In this document: positions 20,972-30,273 of the stretch, one piece after another
How positions within the stretch are numbered: position 1 is the stretch's first letter
Layout: every line of letters starts with the position of its first letter
Source of the DNA: Gilliamella sp. Pra-s52
GTDB taxonomy: Bacteria; Pseudomonadota; Gammaproteobacteria; Enterobacterales; Orbaceae
Direction of reading: 5' to 3'
Assembly: GCF_009795805.1 (NCBI RefSeq)
Contig: NZ_WTEY01000002.1
Span: 1-64,000, forward strand
Length of the DNA stretch: 64,000 bases
The notes under the pieces: generated by a model
What the model saw: the letters and a program-made list of their open reading frames with translations, nothing else
Databases searched by the model: none
What the model was told of the DNA's origin: nothing
Made by a program: the position numbers and the translations under genes

Positions 20972-21874
20972 ATGAACATTCGTGATTTAAAACTGTACTT
21001 ACATTTATGCGAAACCTGCCACTTCGGTGTAACCGCAAATGCAATGCATGTTAGCCCATCAACCTTATCTAGGCAGATCCAACGACTTGAAGAGCACTTT
21101 GGACATCCACTATTTATTCGCGACAACAGACAAGTGCAAATCACCCAAGTAGGCGAAAAGGTAAAACGTTTTGCTAAACAAGTAATAAATATGCACCAAC
21201 AGCTAAAACACGATTTAGATCAACCTAATCAACAAATTGTTGGCGAACTAACACTTTTTTGTTCAGTCACTGCCGCATATAGCCATTTACCCGAAATATT
21301 GGATCGTTTTAGAAGTCTCTATCCACTCATTGAAATTAAACTATCAACTGGCGATGCTGCCGATGCAGTAAAAAAAATACAAACCAATATGGCCGATTTG
21401 GCTATTGCAGGCAAACCTAAACAACTTCCAACTGGTATTGAGTTTTTAAAATTTGGTGAAATTGAAATGGTCTTGCTAATCCCGAAACTTAATAGCTCGT
21501 TTAGCGATAAATTGCATCAAAAACAACCCGATTGGCATAATATTCCCTTTATATTGCCAGAACATGGACCAAGCCGCCACCGCATCGATTTATGGTTTAA
21601 ACAAAGAAAAATTACCAATCCCAAAATCTATGCAACAGTTGCAGGACACGAAGCCATTGTATCAATGGTTGCTTTAGGTTGTGGCGTCGCCTTATTACCA
21701 AAAGTCGTGATGGACAACAGCCCAGAACGGATAAAAGATCGCATAACCGAATGGTCTACTAACTTGATGGAACCCTTTGATGTTGGTATTTGTGTGCAAA
21801 AAAGGCGACTATCTGAAAAAGTTATCGCTGCTTTCTGGGAAATTAGCAATCTAAATTTGCCCAATAACGAATAA
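20972..21874 (+). CDS. ilvY: LysR-type activator IlvY
   Basis: 300 residues, very similar along its length to E. coli IlvY. The N-terminal HTH includes MHVSPSTLSRQIQRLEEHFG. The effector domain has the conserved FCSVTAAYSHLPEILDRFR and GHEAIVSMVALGCGVALLP. IlvY activates ilvC (ketol-acid reductoisomerase) in response to acetohydroxy acids and is usually divergent from it. Here the divergent neighbour is prfC and no ilvC is in the window. The ATG at 20972 is chosen because GGAA lies six bases before it and the protein then begins like its homologues; the longer frame from 20942 adds ten unmatched residues. Confidence 0.93.
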   Translation: MNIRDLKLYLHLCETCHFGVTANAMHVSPSTLSRQIQRLEEHFGHPLFIRDNRQVQITQVGEKVKRFAKQVINMHQQLKHDLDQPNQQIVGELTLFCSVTAAYSHLPEILDRFRSLYPLIEIKLSTGDAADAVKKIQTNMADLAIAGKPKQLPTGIEFLKFGEIEMVLLIPKLNSSFSDKLHQKQPDWHNIPFILPEHGPSRHRIDLWFKQRKITNPKIYATVAGHEAIVSMVALGCGVALLPKVVMDNSPERIKDRITEWSTNLMEPFDVGICVQKRRLSEKVIAAFWEISNLNLPNNE

Positions 21875-22002
21875 CTAAAATATAATATATAATCATAAAT
21901 TAAAGACTAAAACCAGAATAATAGGTGTGACAAACTAACCAGTCATCAACGTGTTTTTAGCAAAATATAACATAGCTAGACGTCATTATAATGGAATTAA
22001 AA

Positions 22003-24240
22003 ATGAAACAGATAACAATAAAAACATTAACCTCATTAATACTTCTTGTCGCTTTTTCCATGCCATTAACCGCACAAAGCAATCCAACAAAATCAACCAA
22101 AACGGACAAAAGCACAAAGACAACTACATCGAAAAAAAATACCAATGCTAACAAAAATAAAAACATTAACAATAAAGCAAATACTAATTCAGACGCCAAT
22201 AAAAATGACGACACAATCACAACTTCACCTCAAGCATTGACAACCAATGCTAATGTAAACACCAATAATAACTTTCAAATTGGCAGTTCTATCACAAAAC
22301 CTAAGTGGTTAGTTCGTAGCACTTTGGCTTACTATGATGGTGATGAAAACGATCTTGCTACTGCAGGTCTTGGCTTTACACCATTATCTACCAGCATTAT
22401 TACACCAGAAGTAGAAATCCCAACTAAACCAAACTTTGAAGAACGCCGTCAAGCCAAGCTAAACCGCTATATTGACACTAAAATTGGTGAAGGAACATTA
22501 TTTGGTTTTAAAAAACAAGAATTAACTCCTCTATTTGATGGCAAAATTGCAGGCACTGAAATATCCGCCGTACAAAGGGAAGACGGCGTAGGCATGTTAT
22601 TACAAATTCCACTTGATTTTAATAAAAACAAACCTTGCATTGTTGCTATTCCTGCTATTGACTCAGACGGAATATACAATGCCAAAGATATACAAATCCG
22701 AGGATTATGGGGACTTCGCCATAATTGCGCAGTGGTATATAACGACAAAGGAGTAAATGGTATTTATGATATTAAACACAAGCTTGGTTTTACCGTATGG
22801 GGCGAAGTAAAAGATGGTAATATTTTATTTGGCCCTTCAATAAAAAATAGAGAACAATACATCAAAAAATACCCTCATCGCTACGCAGTAAAACAGTTGC
22901 ACTCAAAACTAAATGCTGAAGCACGCTGGGGGGAACATGTATTAAGATCTATTGAGTTTGCCTTTTATGAACTCAATAGTATGTTTTCAACCAATCAACA
23001 AATTATCTACAACAAAGATAATACCCTTGTTTTAGTATACGGTGCCGGCGACGGTGGTGGAGCGGCACTAAAAGCAGGCGAATTAGATGACCAAAACCTA
23101 ATTGATGGTATTGTGGCAGTCAATCCACAAATTCAACCCAATATAGATAAAACGCAGGTCACACTCAAAATTGGCAATAATGCTTCACAAAAACTAGAAG
23201 CTAAATCCATTGCAAATTACAGTGCTTACGGCGCCTTATATATACCATGTGCGATCCCAGCAATAAAACCTAATAAAGATGATACTTATATACCTTATGC
23301 AAATTATTTTCTTTATTCACAAGAACGGTGTAATGCGCTAAAAAAAGCAAAATTACTCACCAAAGGAACGCCACAAGAAGCCTTAGAAAAATTACACAAA
23401 AACGGTTGGACTCCAAATATGGATATTCAACTACCGTATTTCTACTACACCGAATCCATCGACCTACCATATCAATACATTAGCGCTTATGGCAAATATG
23501 ATGTCACTGAAAACATGTGTGATTTTTCGGTAGCAAGTACCCAACAAACGCCTATTTACTACAGTGGAAAAGTAGCACCATTAGAAGAAATATCGTTTGA
23601 ACAGATATGGGGAATGACAAACGGTCATTTACCGCTTTGGAATGGACATAATGCAACAATTTTGGATTTGGTTGAAAATGGTGATCTCAATGCACCAAGA
23701 CGTGAATTTTACTCAAGTTCACAATCAAAAACCACTGTTGATTATGGTACTACTGGATCAATTTGTGTCTATAAAACGTCACAAGAACCTCGGGTTAAAC
23801 TAGGCATAAAGCAAGTTATGGCATCAGGCAACTTACATGGTATAAAAACCTTTATTATACATGGCCGTAACAATGTTAAACAGCTACCAAACTACACATC
23901 ACGCCCTTATGTAGCATTAAATAGCTTGGTTGAAGGTAAACAATCTCAACTAAGATACATTGAAGTTGAAAACGCAAGCTACTTAGATGGTAGAGCACCA
24001 TTTGACAATACATTATTACCTATTGACTATTATGGCGAAGATGCTATTGAATGGTTATGGGCTAACTTAACCAACGAAGCTACATTACCAGTAAGCCAAG
24101 TCGTACATGCCAAGGTCCGAGGAGGAAAAAGTGGTTATGCTCCCCCACTAACTAATAAAACTCTACAGCCGATAAAACAATTACCAAATAGCAAAGAAAT
24201 TATTCAAAATGACAAGGGTAACTTAATACTACCAAATTAA
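22003..24240 (+). CDS. 3-hydroxybutyrate oligomer hydrolase-like exported protein
   Basis: 745 residues resembling the D-(-)-3-hydroxybutyrate oligomer hydrolase family (PF10605). A signal peptide (LTSLILLVAFSMPLTA) is followed by a low-complexity Lys/Thr/Asn linker (about 25-75) and then the folded region. The segment VYGAGDGGGAALKAGE sits where an active-site serine motif is expected, yet it has no serine. The ATG at 22003 has GGA eight bases upstream; 21991 is an alternative. No polyhydroxybutyrate genes are nearby. It may act on another ester, or be non-catalytic; the family call is moderate and the substrate unknown. Confidence 0.7.
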   Translation: MKQITIKTLTSLILLVAFSMPLTAQSNPTKSTKTDKSTKTTTSKKNTNANKNKNINNKANTNSDANKNDDTITTSPQALTTNANVNTNNNFQIGSSITKPKWLVRSTLAYYDGDENDLATAGLGFTPLSTSIITPEVEIPTKPNFEERRQAKLNRYIDTKIGEGTLFGFKKQELTPLFDGKIAGTEISAVQREDGVGMLLQIPLDFNKNKPCIVAIPAIDSDGIYNAKDIQIRGLWGLRHNCAVVYNDKGVNGIYDIKHKLGFTVWGEVKDGNILFGPSIKNREQYIKKYPHRYAVKQLHSKLNAEARWGEHVLRSIEFAFYELNSMFSTNQQIIYNKDNTLVLVYGAGDGGGAALKAGELDDQNLIDGIVAVNPQIQPNIDKTQVTLKIGNNASQKLEAKSIANYSAYGALYIPCAIPAIKPNKDDTYIPYANYFLYSQERCNALKKAKLLTKGTPQEALEKLHKNGWTPNMDIQLPYFYYTESIDLPYQYISAYGKYDVTENMCDFSVASTQQTPIYYSGKVAPLEEISFEQIWGMTNGHLPLWNGHNATILDLVENGDLNAPRREFYSSSQSKTTVDYGTTGSICVYKTSQEPRVKLGIKQVMASGNLHGIKTFIIHGRNNVKQLPNYTSRPYVALNSLVEGKQSQLRYIEVENASYLDGRAPFDNTLLPIDYYGEDAIEWLWANLTNEATLPVSQVVHAKVRGGKSGYAPPLTNKTLQPIKQLPNSKEIIQNDKGNLILPN

Positions 24241-24258
24241 TAGACTATATAATTAAAT

Positions 24259-24349
24259 CGCTATCGAATTTAGACTTAAGTGCATTTAAACTTAAGAACA
24301 TTTAGACTGAAGAACAGTTAGAATAAAAAAATAATTTAAATCGATAGCG
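24259..24349. repeat. Three 16-bp tandem repeats inside a 9-bp inverted repeat
   Basis: Units at 24268-24283 (ATTTAGACTTAAGTGC), 24284-24299 (ATTTAAACTTAAGAAC) and 24300-24315 (ATTTAGACTGAAGAAC), then half a unit. They are enclosed by CGCTATCGA (24259-24267) and TCGATAGCG (24341-24349). The structure lies between the convergent ends of the hydrolase and acpH genes, so it is probably a terminator region whose loop has expanded by slippage. Confidence 0.75.
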
Positions 24350-24360
24350 CCCAACTTCAT

Positions 24361-24942
24361 TTAAAAAATACCCTCTTTTACTGCCAAACAGATTTTAGGA
24401 TATAACAAAAAAAACAACGACTCTAATTGTGCATAATGTTGCTTAATATCAACGATCGTTTCTTTTAACAAATATAATTTTGGTCGCCTATTTGCCATGC
24501 CTCTTAACACATCACCAACAAAATCAATAGAAGCATAATTTTCAAGCCATTGCCCTTGCCACATTGCATTCATAAAATGCTGATACTCGACAGAATAAGC
24601 TGTAACATAAGGTTGGATAAGTGCTTTTGTTGTTTGATTAAATTCAGCGACACTACCCTGTAGTCCATAACTTACCCAATGTTTTGACAAAAAATGATCC
24701 CACACAATATCTAATGTAATGGAAGCAACACGTTGATGTGATTTTCGAAATAGCAGTTTGGCTTGCTTAACTTCAAATAGATTATCGGTCAAACTATCGA
24801 TTTTACGATGTAGCATAATGCCATCAGCAATATCAGAATCATAAACGACATAAGGATCGCCTTTAATAAAATCCGCTACGGTATTACCAATTAACGAACT
24901 ATCAGCTAATGTAGCCAAATGCAAATGAGCCAGAATATTCAT
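24361..24942 (-). CDS. acpH: Acyl-carrier-protein phosphodiesterase
   Basis: 193 residues, matching E. coli AcpH (193). It removes the 4'-phosphopantetheine arm from holo-ACP in the cytoplasm. The N-terminus MNILAHLHLATLADSSLIGN, the DFIKGDP stretch (about 24-30), LHRKIDSLTD (about 44-53) and DIVWDHFLSKHW are the HD-like family's conserved His/Asp positions. It ends convergently with the hydrolase gene and lies 17 bp from the reductase gene upstream, so the two are probably one operon. Confidence 0.9.
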   Translation of the reverse strand: MNILAHLHLATLADSSLIGNTVADFIKGDPYVVYDSDIADGIMLHRKIDSLTDNLFEVKQAKLLFRKSHQRVASITLDIVWDHFLSKHWVSYGLQGSVAEFNQTTKALIQPYVTAYSVEYQHFMNAMWQGQWLENYASIDFVGDVLRGMANRRPKLYLLKETIVDIKQHYAQLESLFFLLYPKICLAVKEGIF

Positions 24943-24959
24943 AAAATAATAACAATCAA

Positions 24960-25775
24960 TTATTCACGATGTTTAAATTCACCTTCAGCAAAACCTTCTC
25001 GCCAATAGCTAGTAATCTGGAAAGCATCTAACGACAAATGAATATATTTATCCTTAACCGCTTGACGAACAGATTGTGCCAGCGAACGCTCCATTCCCCC
25101 CCAAAACAACAGCTTATCGTGCCCTAATAAATCGGCATTCATTACCGCATCAACTAATTGGTAAGGATTACCTGCATTTTTCACAAACCAACGAACCTCA
25201 ATATTTTTATTATCGGACAATGACACCATATCATTCTTATGATTAACCTCAATAAAAGCAAATGCTTTTTGCCTTTTAGGAAGATGTTCAAGTGTATAAC
25301 AAATCGCTGGCACAGCCGAAACATCCCCCATTAATACCAAATAGTCATTAGTAAACTGCAACTTACTACCAATACTAATCAAACCAATCTGATCGCCAAC
25401 TTTAGCTTTTTGAGACCACACCGAAGCCAATCCTGTATCATGAATAGCAAAATCAACAAAAAATTGACTAGTGACACTATCAAATTCACGCACACTATAG
25501 CTACGCACTAGCTGACGTAACTTATCATCAACGGCAATTTTATTATTATCATCAAGCTTAGGGAACGCAATTTTGCCAGTTAAAGGATCAGGAAAGAGTA
25601 GCTTTAAATGTGGACAAATCCATAATGGATTAACATCAAATGATTTATCGCTACTAAACTGCACACGAATAAAACTAGGTGATATTTTTTCAACCTTTAA
25701 TACTGTTAATAATGAATTAACAATGGTTTTTTTCTTTATTTTATTTTTTTGTTTTTTTTCATCCATAGCAGTCAA
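24960..25775 (-). CDS. Siderophore-interacting protein (ferric-siderophore reductase)
   Basis: 271 residues. An N-terminal FAD-binding barrel carries the RSYSVREFD motif (about 89-97). The C-terminal NAD(P)H domain contains the family mark FWGGMERSLAQSVRQ and the C-terminal SYWREGFAEGEF. Relatives ViuB and YqjH release iron from siderophores by reduction in the cytoplasm. The Lys-rich first 18 residues (KKQKNKIKKKT) look like a variable tail; ATG at 25766 is an alternative start. No siderophore receptor or transporter gene is adjacent. Confidence 0.85.
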   Translation of the reverse strand: MTAMDEKKQKNKIKKKTIVNSLLTVLKVEKISPSFIRVQFSSDKSFDVNPLWICPHLKLLFPDPLTGKIAFPKLDDNNKIAVDDKLRQLVRSYSVREFDSVTSQFFVDFAIHDTGLASVWSQKAKVGDQIGLISIGSKLQFTNDYLVLMGDVSAVPAICYTLEHLPKRQKAFAFIEVNHKNDMVSLSDNKNIEVRWFVKNAGNPYQLVDAVMNADLLGHDKLLFWGGMERSLAQSVRQAVKDKYIHLSLDAFQITSYWREGFAEGEFKHRE

Positions 25776-25858
25776 TCCTTACATTTTTAATAGTTAAAAT
25801 CATCATACAACAAAAAATGTTAGGACAATGCTATTTTTACAATCGAAAAAATAGATAA

Positions 25859-25888
25859 CTTGTTCCACCATCAAAAGTATGGAACAAG
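25859..25888 (-). terminator. Terminator of the frw/pfl/fsa operon
   Basis: CTTGTTCCA (25859-25867) and TGGAACAAG (25880-25888) form a perfect 9-bp stem with a 12-base loop. On the minus strand it is followed by TTATCTATTTTTT. It lies 25 bp after the fsaB stop. Confidence 0.8.
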
Positions 25889-25913
25889 ATTCAACAAACA
25901 TCAATAAATAAAC

Positions 25914-26576
25914 TTAAAACGCTAACGCCCCAAAAACGCCACACCAATCTTGATCAAACTTAGCAATTGCTGCATCAACTGCAGGATCTGAAATAAAAAG
26001 TTCTGCAACATCAACAGGTAACGTAATTGCCTTACACCCAGCAAGCATACAGTCTAACGCCTGTCGTGGTGTTCTAAAGCTAGCGGCTAACACCATTGAC
26101 TGCGGGCAATGCAAATCTAACAATTTTTGCAGTTCGAGCACGGTATCTTTACTATTACCCCCTTGCGCATCAATACGATTAACATAAGGTGCAATATATT
26201 TAGCCCCAGCAAGCGCAGCTAAAAAACCTTGCCCTGCACCATAAACAGCCGTGCCTAATGTTGGAATTCCTTGCTGAGCTAGTTCTTTAATCGCAACTAA
26301 GCCTTCTGCTGTAACGGGGATTTTAGTAATAAGATTTGGTACCGATTTTCTTAATTGCTCTGATTCTTTAATCATTTCTTTTGCACAACTTGAAAGTACC
26401 TGTGCAAATAATAACTTATCAGGCCCTAAAATATCTTGTAGTTCTGCCAATAATGTAAAAATGGAACGCCCTGATTTTGCCACAATACTCGGATTTGTTG
26501 TTACTCCTTTAATCGGCAATATCGGGGCTAATCGTTTAATTGCCGCAATATCGGCAGTGTCTAAATATAATTCCAT
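25914..26576 (-). CDS. fsaB: Fructose-6-phosphate aldolase (FsaB/TalC type)
   Basis: 220 residues, as for E. coli FsaA/FsaB. A transaldolase-fold class I aldolase. TKIPVTAEG (about 83-91) holds the Schiff-base Lys, and [16 protein letters not shown] and [14 protein letters not shown] at the N-terminus are typical. It cleaves fructose-6-phosphate or 1-deoxyfructose-6-phosphate to glyceraldehyde-3-phosphate plus dihydroxyacetone or hydroxyacetone. It is the last gene of the pflD-pflC run, as in the E. coli cluster. Published E. coli work ties FsaB to cleavage of the PflD product, which fits this context. Confidence 0.93.
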   Translation of the reverse strand: MELYLDTADIAAIKRLAPILPIKGVTTNPSIVAKSGRSIFTLLAELQDILGPDKLLFAQVLSSCAKEMIKESEQLRKSVPNLITKIPVTAEGLVAIKELAQQGIPTLGTAVYGAGQGFLAALAGAKYIAPYVNRIDAQGGNSKDTVLELQKLLDLHCPQSMVLAASFRTPRQALDCMLAGCKAITLPVDVAELFISDPAVDAAIAKFDQDWCGVFGALAF

Positions 26577-26638
26577 AGTTAACTCCTATTGATAATAATT
26601 AATAACTAAACTACATCTGTAGTTGATAATCTAAATTT

Positions 26639-27571
26639 TCATCCTCCCTTTATAACTATATAACCATAACTTTCAATGAGTTGTTTAATATCTTCAACTT
26701 GTTCCATAGTTGGGATAGGGATATGTTTCATTTTGTAATTTTGATGAATAAGAGCATATTTAGGTTCACCAAATTTATGAAAAGGTAAAATATGGATCTG
26801 TTTAATTCGTTCAAACGCTTTTAAAAACGATAATATTTTTAAAACATTTTCTTTTAATAAAGTATATTGAGGAATTAATGGTAGCCTTGGTACTAAATTG
26901 ATATTGAACTGATACAACTGTTTAAAATTATTTAAAACTCTTGGCAAATGAAGATTAAGTATTTGACTCGCTTTTTGTTGATCCATTATTTTAAAATCAA
27001 ATAACACTTCATCGCACTGGCTTGCTACTGATAAAAAATCATTAAATCGAACATCACCAGCCGTTTCAATGGCAGTATTTATACCTAATTGTTTTAGTCT
27101 TGTAAGTAATTGTGTTGCAAATTTTGCTTGTAAAAGAACCTCGCCACCCGATAAAGTCACGCCGCCACCCGATGAGCGGAAAAACACTTCATCTTTTAAA
27201 AGCTGCTTAATAAGTTCTTCTAAATCAATATCGTAACCAATCTTCTCTAACGCTCCACTAGGACATTCATTACTATCATAAGTACAAATATTACATTTAA
27301 GACATTTAGATTTTCGTTTGATGATCTGAATATTACGAGACATTGATTCAGGATTAGCACACCACGGACAACGATGCGGACAACCTTTAAAAAAGACCAC
27401 TGTTCGAATACCATTACCATCATTTAAAGAATAGCGTTGAATATTAAATATTCTTGCAACACTATTGCCACTCACCGGAATAGTATCCGATGAGTGATGC
27501 GACTGAAGATGACTACTCAAATTTTTTGATAGATCATTACAATTGATGAGCAGTTCGGCGGATGATATCAT
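26639..27571 (-). CDS. pflC: Glycyl radical enzyme activase (PflC)
   Basis: 311 residues. A radical-SAM protein that installs the glycyl radical on PflD. VFFKGCPHRCPWCANPES carries the CxxxCxxC cluster site. An additional ferredoxin-like set (CLKCNIC, then NECPSGAL) marks the GRE activases with extra 4Fe-4S clusters, and FRSSGGGVTLSGGEVLLQ follows. I moved the start to 27571, where AAGGAG lies seven bases upstream; a longer frame to 27628 lacks an SD. The gene then overlaps the end of pflD by 35 bp, implying translational coupling. Confidence 0.93.
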   Translation of the reverse strand: MISSAELLINCNDLSKNLSSHLQSHHSSDTIPVSGNSVARIFNIQRYSLNDGNGIRTVVFFKGCPHRCPWCANPESMSRNIQIIKRKSKCLKCNICTYDSNECPSGALEKIGYDIDLEELIKQLLKDEVFFRSSGGGVTLSGGEVLLQAKFATQLLTRLKQLGINTAIETAGDVRFNDFLSVASQCDEVLFDFKIMDQQKASQILNLHLPRVLNNFKQLYQFNINLVPRLPLIPQYTLLKENVLKILSFLKAFERIKQIHILPFHKFGEPKYALIHQNYKMKHIPIPTMEQVEDIKQLIESYGYIVIKGG

Positions 27572-29834
27572 CCTGAATCTCCTTAGATAATTCGACAAAA
27601 AAAGCACTATAACCAGCGACTCTAACAACTAATCCTGCATAATCTTGAGGTTTTATTTGTGCTGCTTTTAACGTCTCTGCATTAACAACATTAAACTGAA
27701 CATGTTGTAACTTTAATTTGCTAAACGCATGCAAAAAGTTAGCTAATTTATGTAAACCATTTTCACCTTCTAAAGTGCTTGGTGTAAATTTAACGTTCAA
27801 TAATGTTCCATTTGATAACAGATAATTATCTAATTTACTAACCGATTTTAATACCGCTGTTGGGCCATTCAAATCTTGACCCAACATGGGTGATAAACCG
27901 CCATCAGCAAGTTGTTCACCAGCATAACGACCATCTGGTGTTGCACCTACAACAGCGCCTAATGGTACATGAGCTGACACTGTATAAGAACCAGGTGTAA
28001 AAATGCCTCCTCTTGGGTTAGTATATTTTTCTACTTCTTTACAATATACGCGTAGCAATTCTGCACTAATATTATCGACGTCTTCAATATCATTACCATA
28101 TTTACTAAAACGGTTAATTAAACGTGCTCTTATTTTTTGACCATCAGTACAATTAAAGTTATCTTTCAATACGGCTAATAATTCATTAAAAGACATTCTT
28201 TTTTCATCAAAAACCATACCTTTAAGTGCAAATAGTGAATCGCTTAGATTTGCAATACCAATACCTTGAACACCAGAAAAATTATAACGAGCTCCTCCTT
28301 CTGTAATATCTTTACCTTTTTCAATACAGTCTAAAACAAAGGAAGATAATAACGGTACTGGTGCCCAATTTCGATGGCCAAGATCACAAATATTGCTTCC
28401 TTCTACCATTAATTTGACATAATAACGGATATTTTCTTTGATTTGTTCAAACAAATTTTCATAAGTAACATGAGGATTATTTTCATTTTCAAATAACGTA
28501 ATTTCCATTATTTTTAGCAAATTAAACATAGCTATATCATGTAAACCATACGTTTTACCTGGTATTGATAACTCAACACAACCCACAACGGAATAATCAC
28601 GGGCATCTTCTAAAGCAACTCCCCGATTTAAAAAAGCGGGTATAATAACTTCATCATTAAAAATTTGTGGAATTCCAGTACCTAAACGAATGGTCTCAGC
28701 TGTTTTAATTAAAAATTGTCGATCAATTAACTCATTCACCCTTACTCCTAAATTAGGTTGAGGTAAACGAACCGCCTGATAAGCATCTAAACATAATGTT
28801 GATAACTCATTAACACAGCTATGCCCAATCTCATTTAAACCACCTAATAAAATGGTATAGCCTGATGGGAATCCCGCAAAATATCTAGCACTAGATGCTG
28901 AACGTAATAAAACAATATCATTACATTTAACCCAGAGTGATGCTAATAGTTCTTTTAAAAAAAGAGGATCCTCATTATTTGCTAACGATGCTTGGTAAAA
29001 TGGCCACATATATTGATCAAAGCGACCTAATGAAATAGAACTCGCATTGGATTCATATTGCAAAATAATATTCATATACCAAAACAATTGGCATGCTTCA
29101 TAAAAATTTGTTGGTTTGTGATAAGCAATATTTTGAGAGACAACGGCTATTTTATTTAACTCTCGTTGACGATTAACATCTTGACAGTTTTTTGCCATTT
29201 CATTAGCTAACTCAGCATAGCGTAAAATATGCAACTGTGCTCCCACTAAGACAATTTTTACTGCTTGATAAAAGTGATTTTCAGGATATTGATCAACTAA
29301 TTGGTTCAATTCTACAATTAAATTATTTAAACCATTTTCAAGCAATCTTGGATAATCAATAATAATATGCCCTTGCCCTTTGTCAGTTTGATTAATACTA
29401 AAAATAGCCTTACGTTCAGCGTCTTTTACACTTTCTGGAATTTGCTCATTAATAAAGTCCTTCATTGAACGCTTTTCCCAGTAAGGATAAAGTACTGTAC
29501 GATAAATATGTTTATCTTGATCAGAAATATAAAAACGATCTTGAGGTCGAGTTGAAAAATCATCCAATTCTTTTAACAACCAATAAGGATCCATCTCTGG
29601 TGAAACAATACCAGAACGAGGTTTGATAGTTCGATTTCCCGCAATAAGCTCACCATCTCGAATTGAAATATCAACTTTAGCCAAAATATTAGCTGTGGCT
29701 TTTGCTCGCCTAATAATTGTAGGTTCACCTTCCGTTTGTTTATGACTCTCAGTATAAAGTAACGCCCTTTCTAATGAGATTTCTCTCGTTTGTTTAAACA
29801 AATCTGCCTTTAATTTTTCAATACGAGTAACCAT
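27537..29834 (-). CDS. pflD: Glycyl radical enzyme PflD, dehydratase class
   Basis: 765 residues, matching E. coli PflD. RVAGYSA near the C-terminus has the radical Gly at 741. The active-site Cys is 419 in GCVELS, the GCVE form seen in C-O or C-N cleaving dehydratases and lyases, whereas pyruvate formate-lyases have adjacent cysteines. Recent E. coli work assigns PflD to ring opening of 1,5-anhydromannitol-6-phosphate to 1-deoxyfructose-6-phosphate. The neighbours here (frw PTS, fsaB) match that pathway. The enzyme works only without oxygen, so the host niche should be anoxic. The old name as formate acetyltransferase is misleading. Confidence 0.92.
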   Translation of the reverse strand: MVTRIEKLKADLFKQTREISLERALLYTESHKQTEGEPTIIRRAKATANILAKVDISIRDGELIAGNRTIKPRSGIVSPEMDPYWLLKELDDFSTRPQDRFYISDQDKHIYRTVLYPYWEKRSMKDFINEQIPESVKDAERKAIFSINQTDKGQGHIIIDYPRLLENGLNNLIVELNQLVDQYPENHFYQAVKIVLVGAQLHILRYAELANEMAKNCQDVNRQRELNKIAVVSQNIAYHKPTNFYEACQLFWYMNIILQYESNASSISLGRFDQYMWPFYQASLANNEDPLFLKELLASLWVKCNDIVLLRSASSARYFAGFPSGYTILLGGLNEIGHSCVNELSTLCLDAYQAVRLPQPNLGVRVNELIDRQFLIKTAETIRLGTGIPQIFNDEVIIPAFLNRGVALEDARDYSVVGCVELSIPGKTYGLHDIAMFNLLKIMEITLFENENNPHVTYENLFEQIKENIRYYVKLMVEGSNICDLGHRNWAPVPLLSSFVLDCIEKGKDITEGGARYNFSGVQGIGIANLSDSLFALKGMVFDEKRMSFNELLAVLKDNFNCTDGQKIRARLINRFSKYGNDIEDVDNISAELLRVYCKEVEKYTNPRGGIFTPGSYTVSAHVPLGAVVGATPDGRYAGEQLADGGLSPMLGQDLNGPTAVLKSVSKLDNYLLSNGTLLNVKFTPSTLEGENGLHKLANFLHAFSKLKLQHVQFNVVNAETLKAAQIKPQDYAGLVVRVAGYSAFFVELSKEIQDDIIRRTAHQL

Positions 29835-29928
29835 AACATAACCTCATTATCAATAGGTTATAGCTTTTTCTTCCTATAACCATATTGCCTTAATATTGTT
29901 TATAACAAATAAATATTAATAACCGATA

Positions 29929-30243
29929 TTATTTATTTAAATTTTCTTCTATTTTTTGTAAAATCAAATCTGCTTTTTTTACTGCATCACTAATTGCAAT
30001 GCGTGCGACCGGTTTATTTTTAAAGCGTTCTTGATTTTTTATACCAATATCATTGGTGAGTATAATAAAATCCGCATTTGCAACATCTTCTGCTGTTAGC
30101 TCATTTTCAATCCCTATTGAACCTTGCGTTTCAACTTTACAAGACCACCCCTTTTCTTTCGCCGCTCGCTCTAAAGATTCTGCTGCCATATAAGTATGAG
30201 CAACTCCTGAAGGACAAGCTGTAACTGCAATAATATTTACCAT
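29929..30243 (-). CDS. frwB: PTS fructose-like IIB component FrwB
   Basis: 104 residues, a single IIB-Fru domain. VTACPSGVAHTYMAAESLE (about 7-25) contains the phospho-accepting Cys in the CPxGxAHT loop, and VETQGSIGIEN follows. It passes phosphate from the IIA domain of PtsA to sugar bound at FrwC. Encoded between frwC and pflD in the leftward operon, as in E. coli. Confidence 0.92.
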   Translation of the reverse strand: MVNIIAVTACPSGVAHTYMAAESLERAAKEKGWSCKVETQGSIGIENELTAEDVANADFIILTNDIGIKNQERFKNKPVARIAISDAVKKADLILQKIEENLNK

Positions 30244-30273
30244 TTTTTTCTCCTCTCGATCATAGAAATATGA

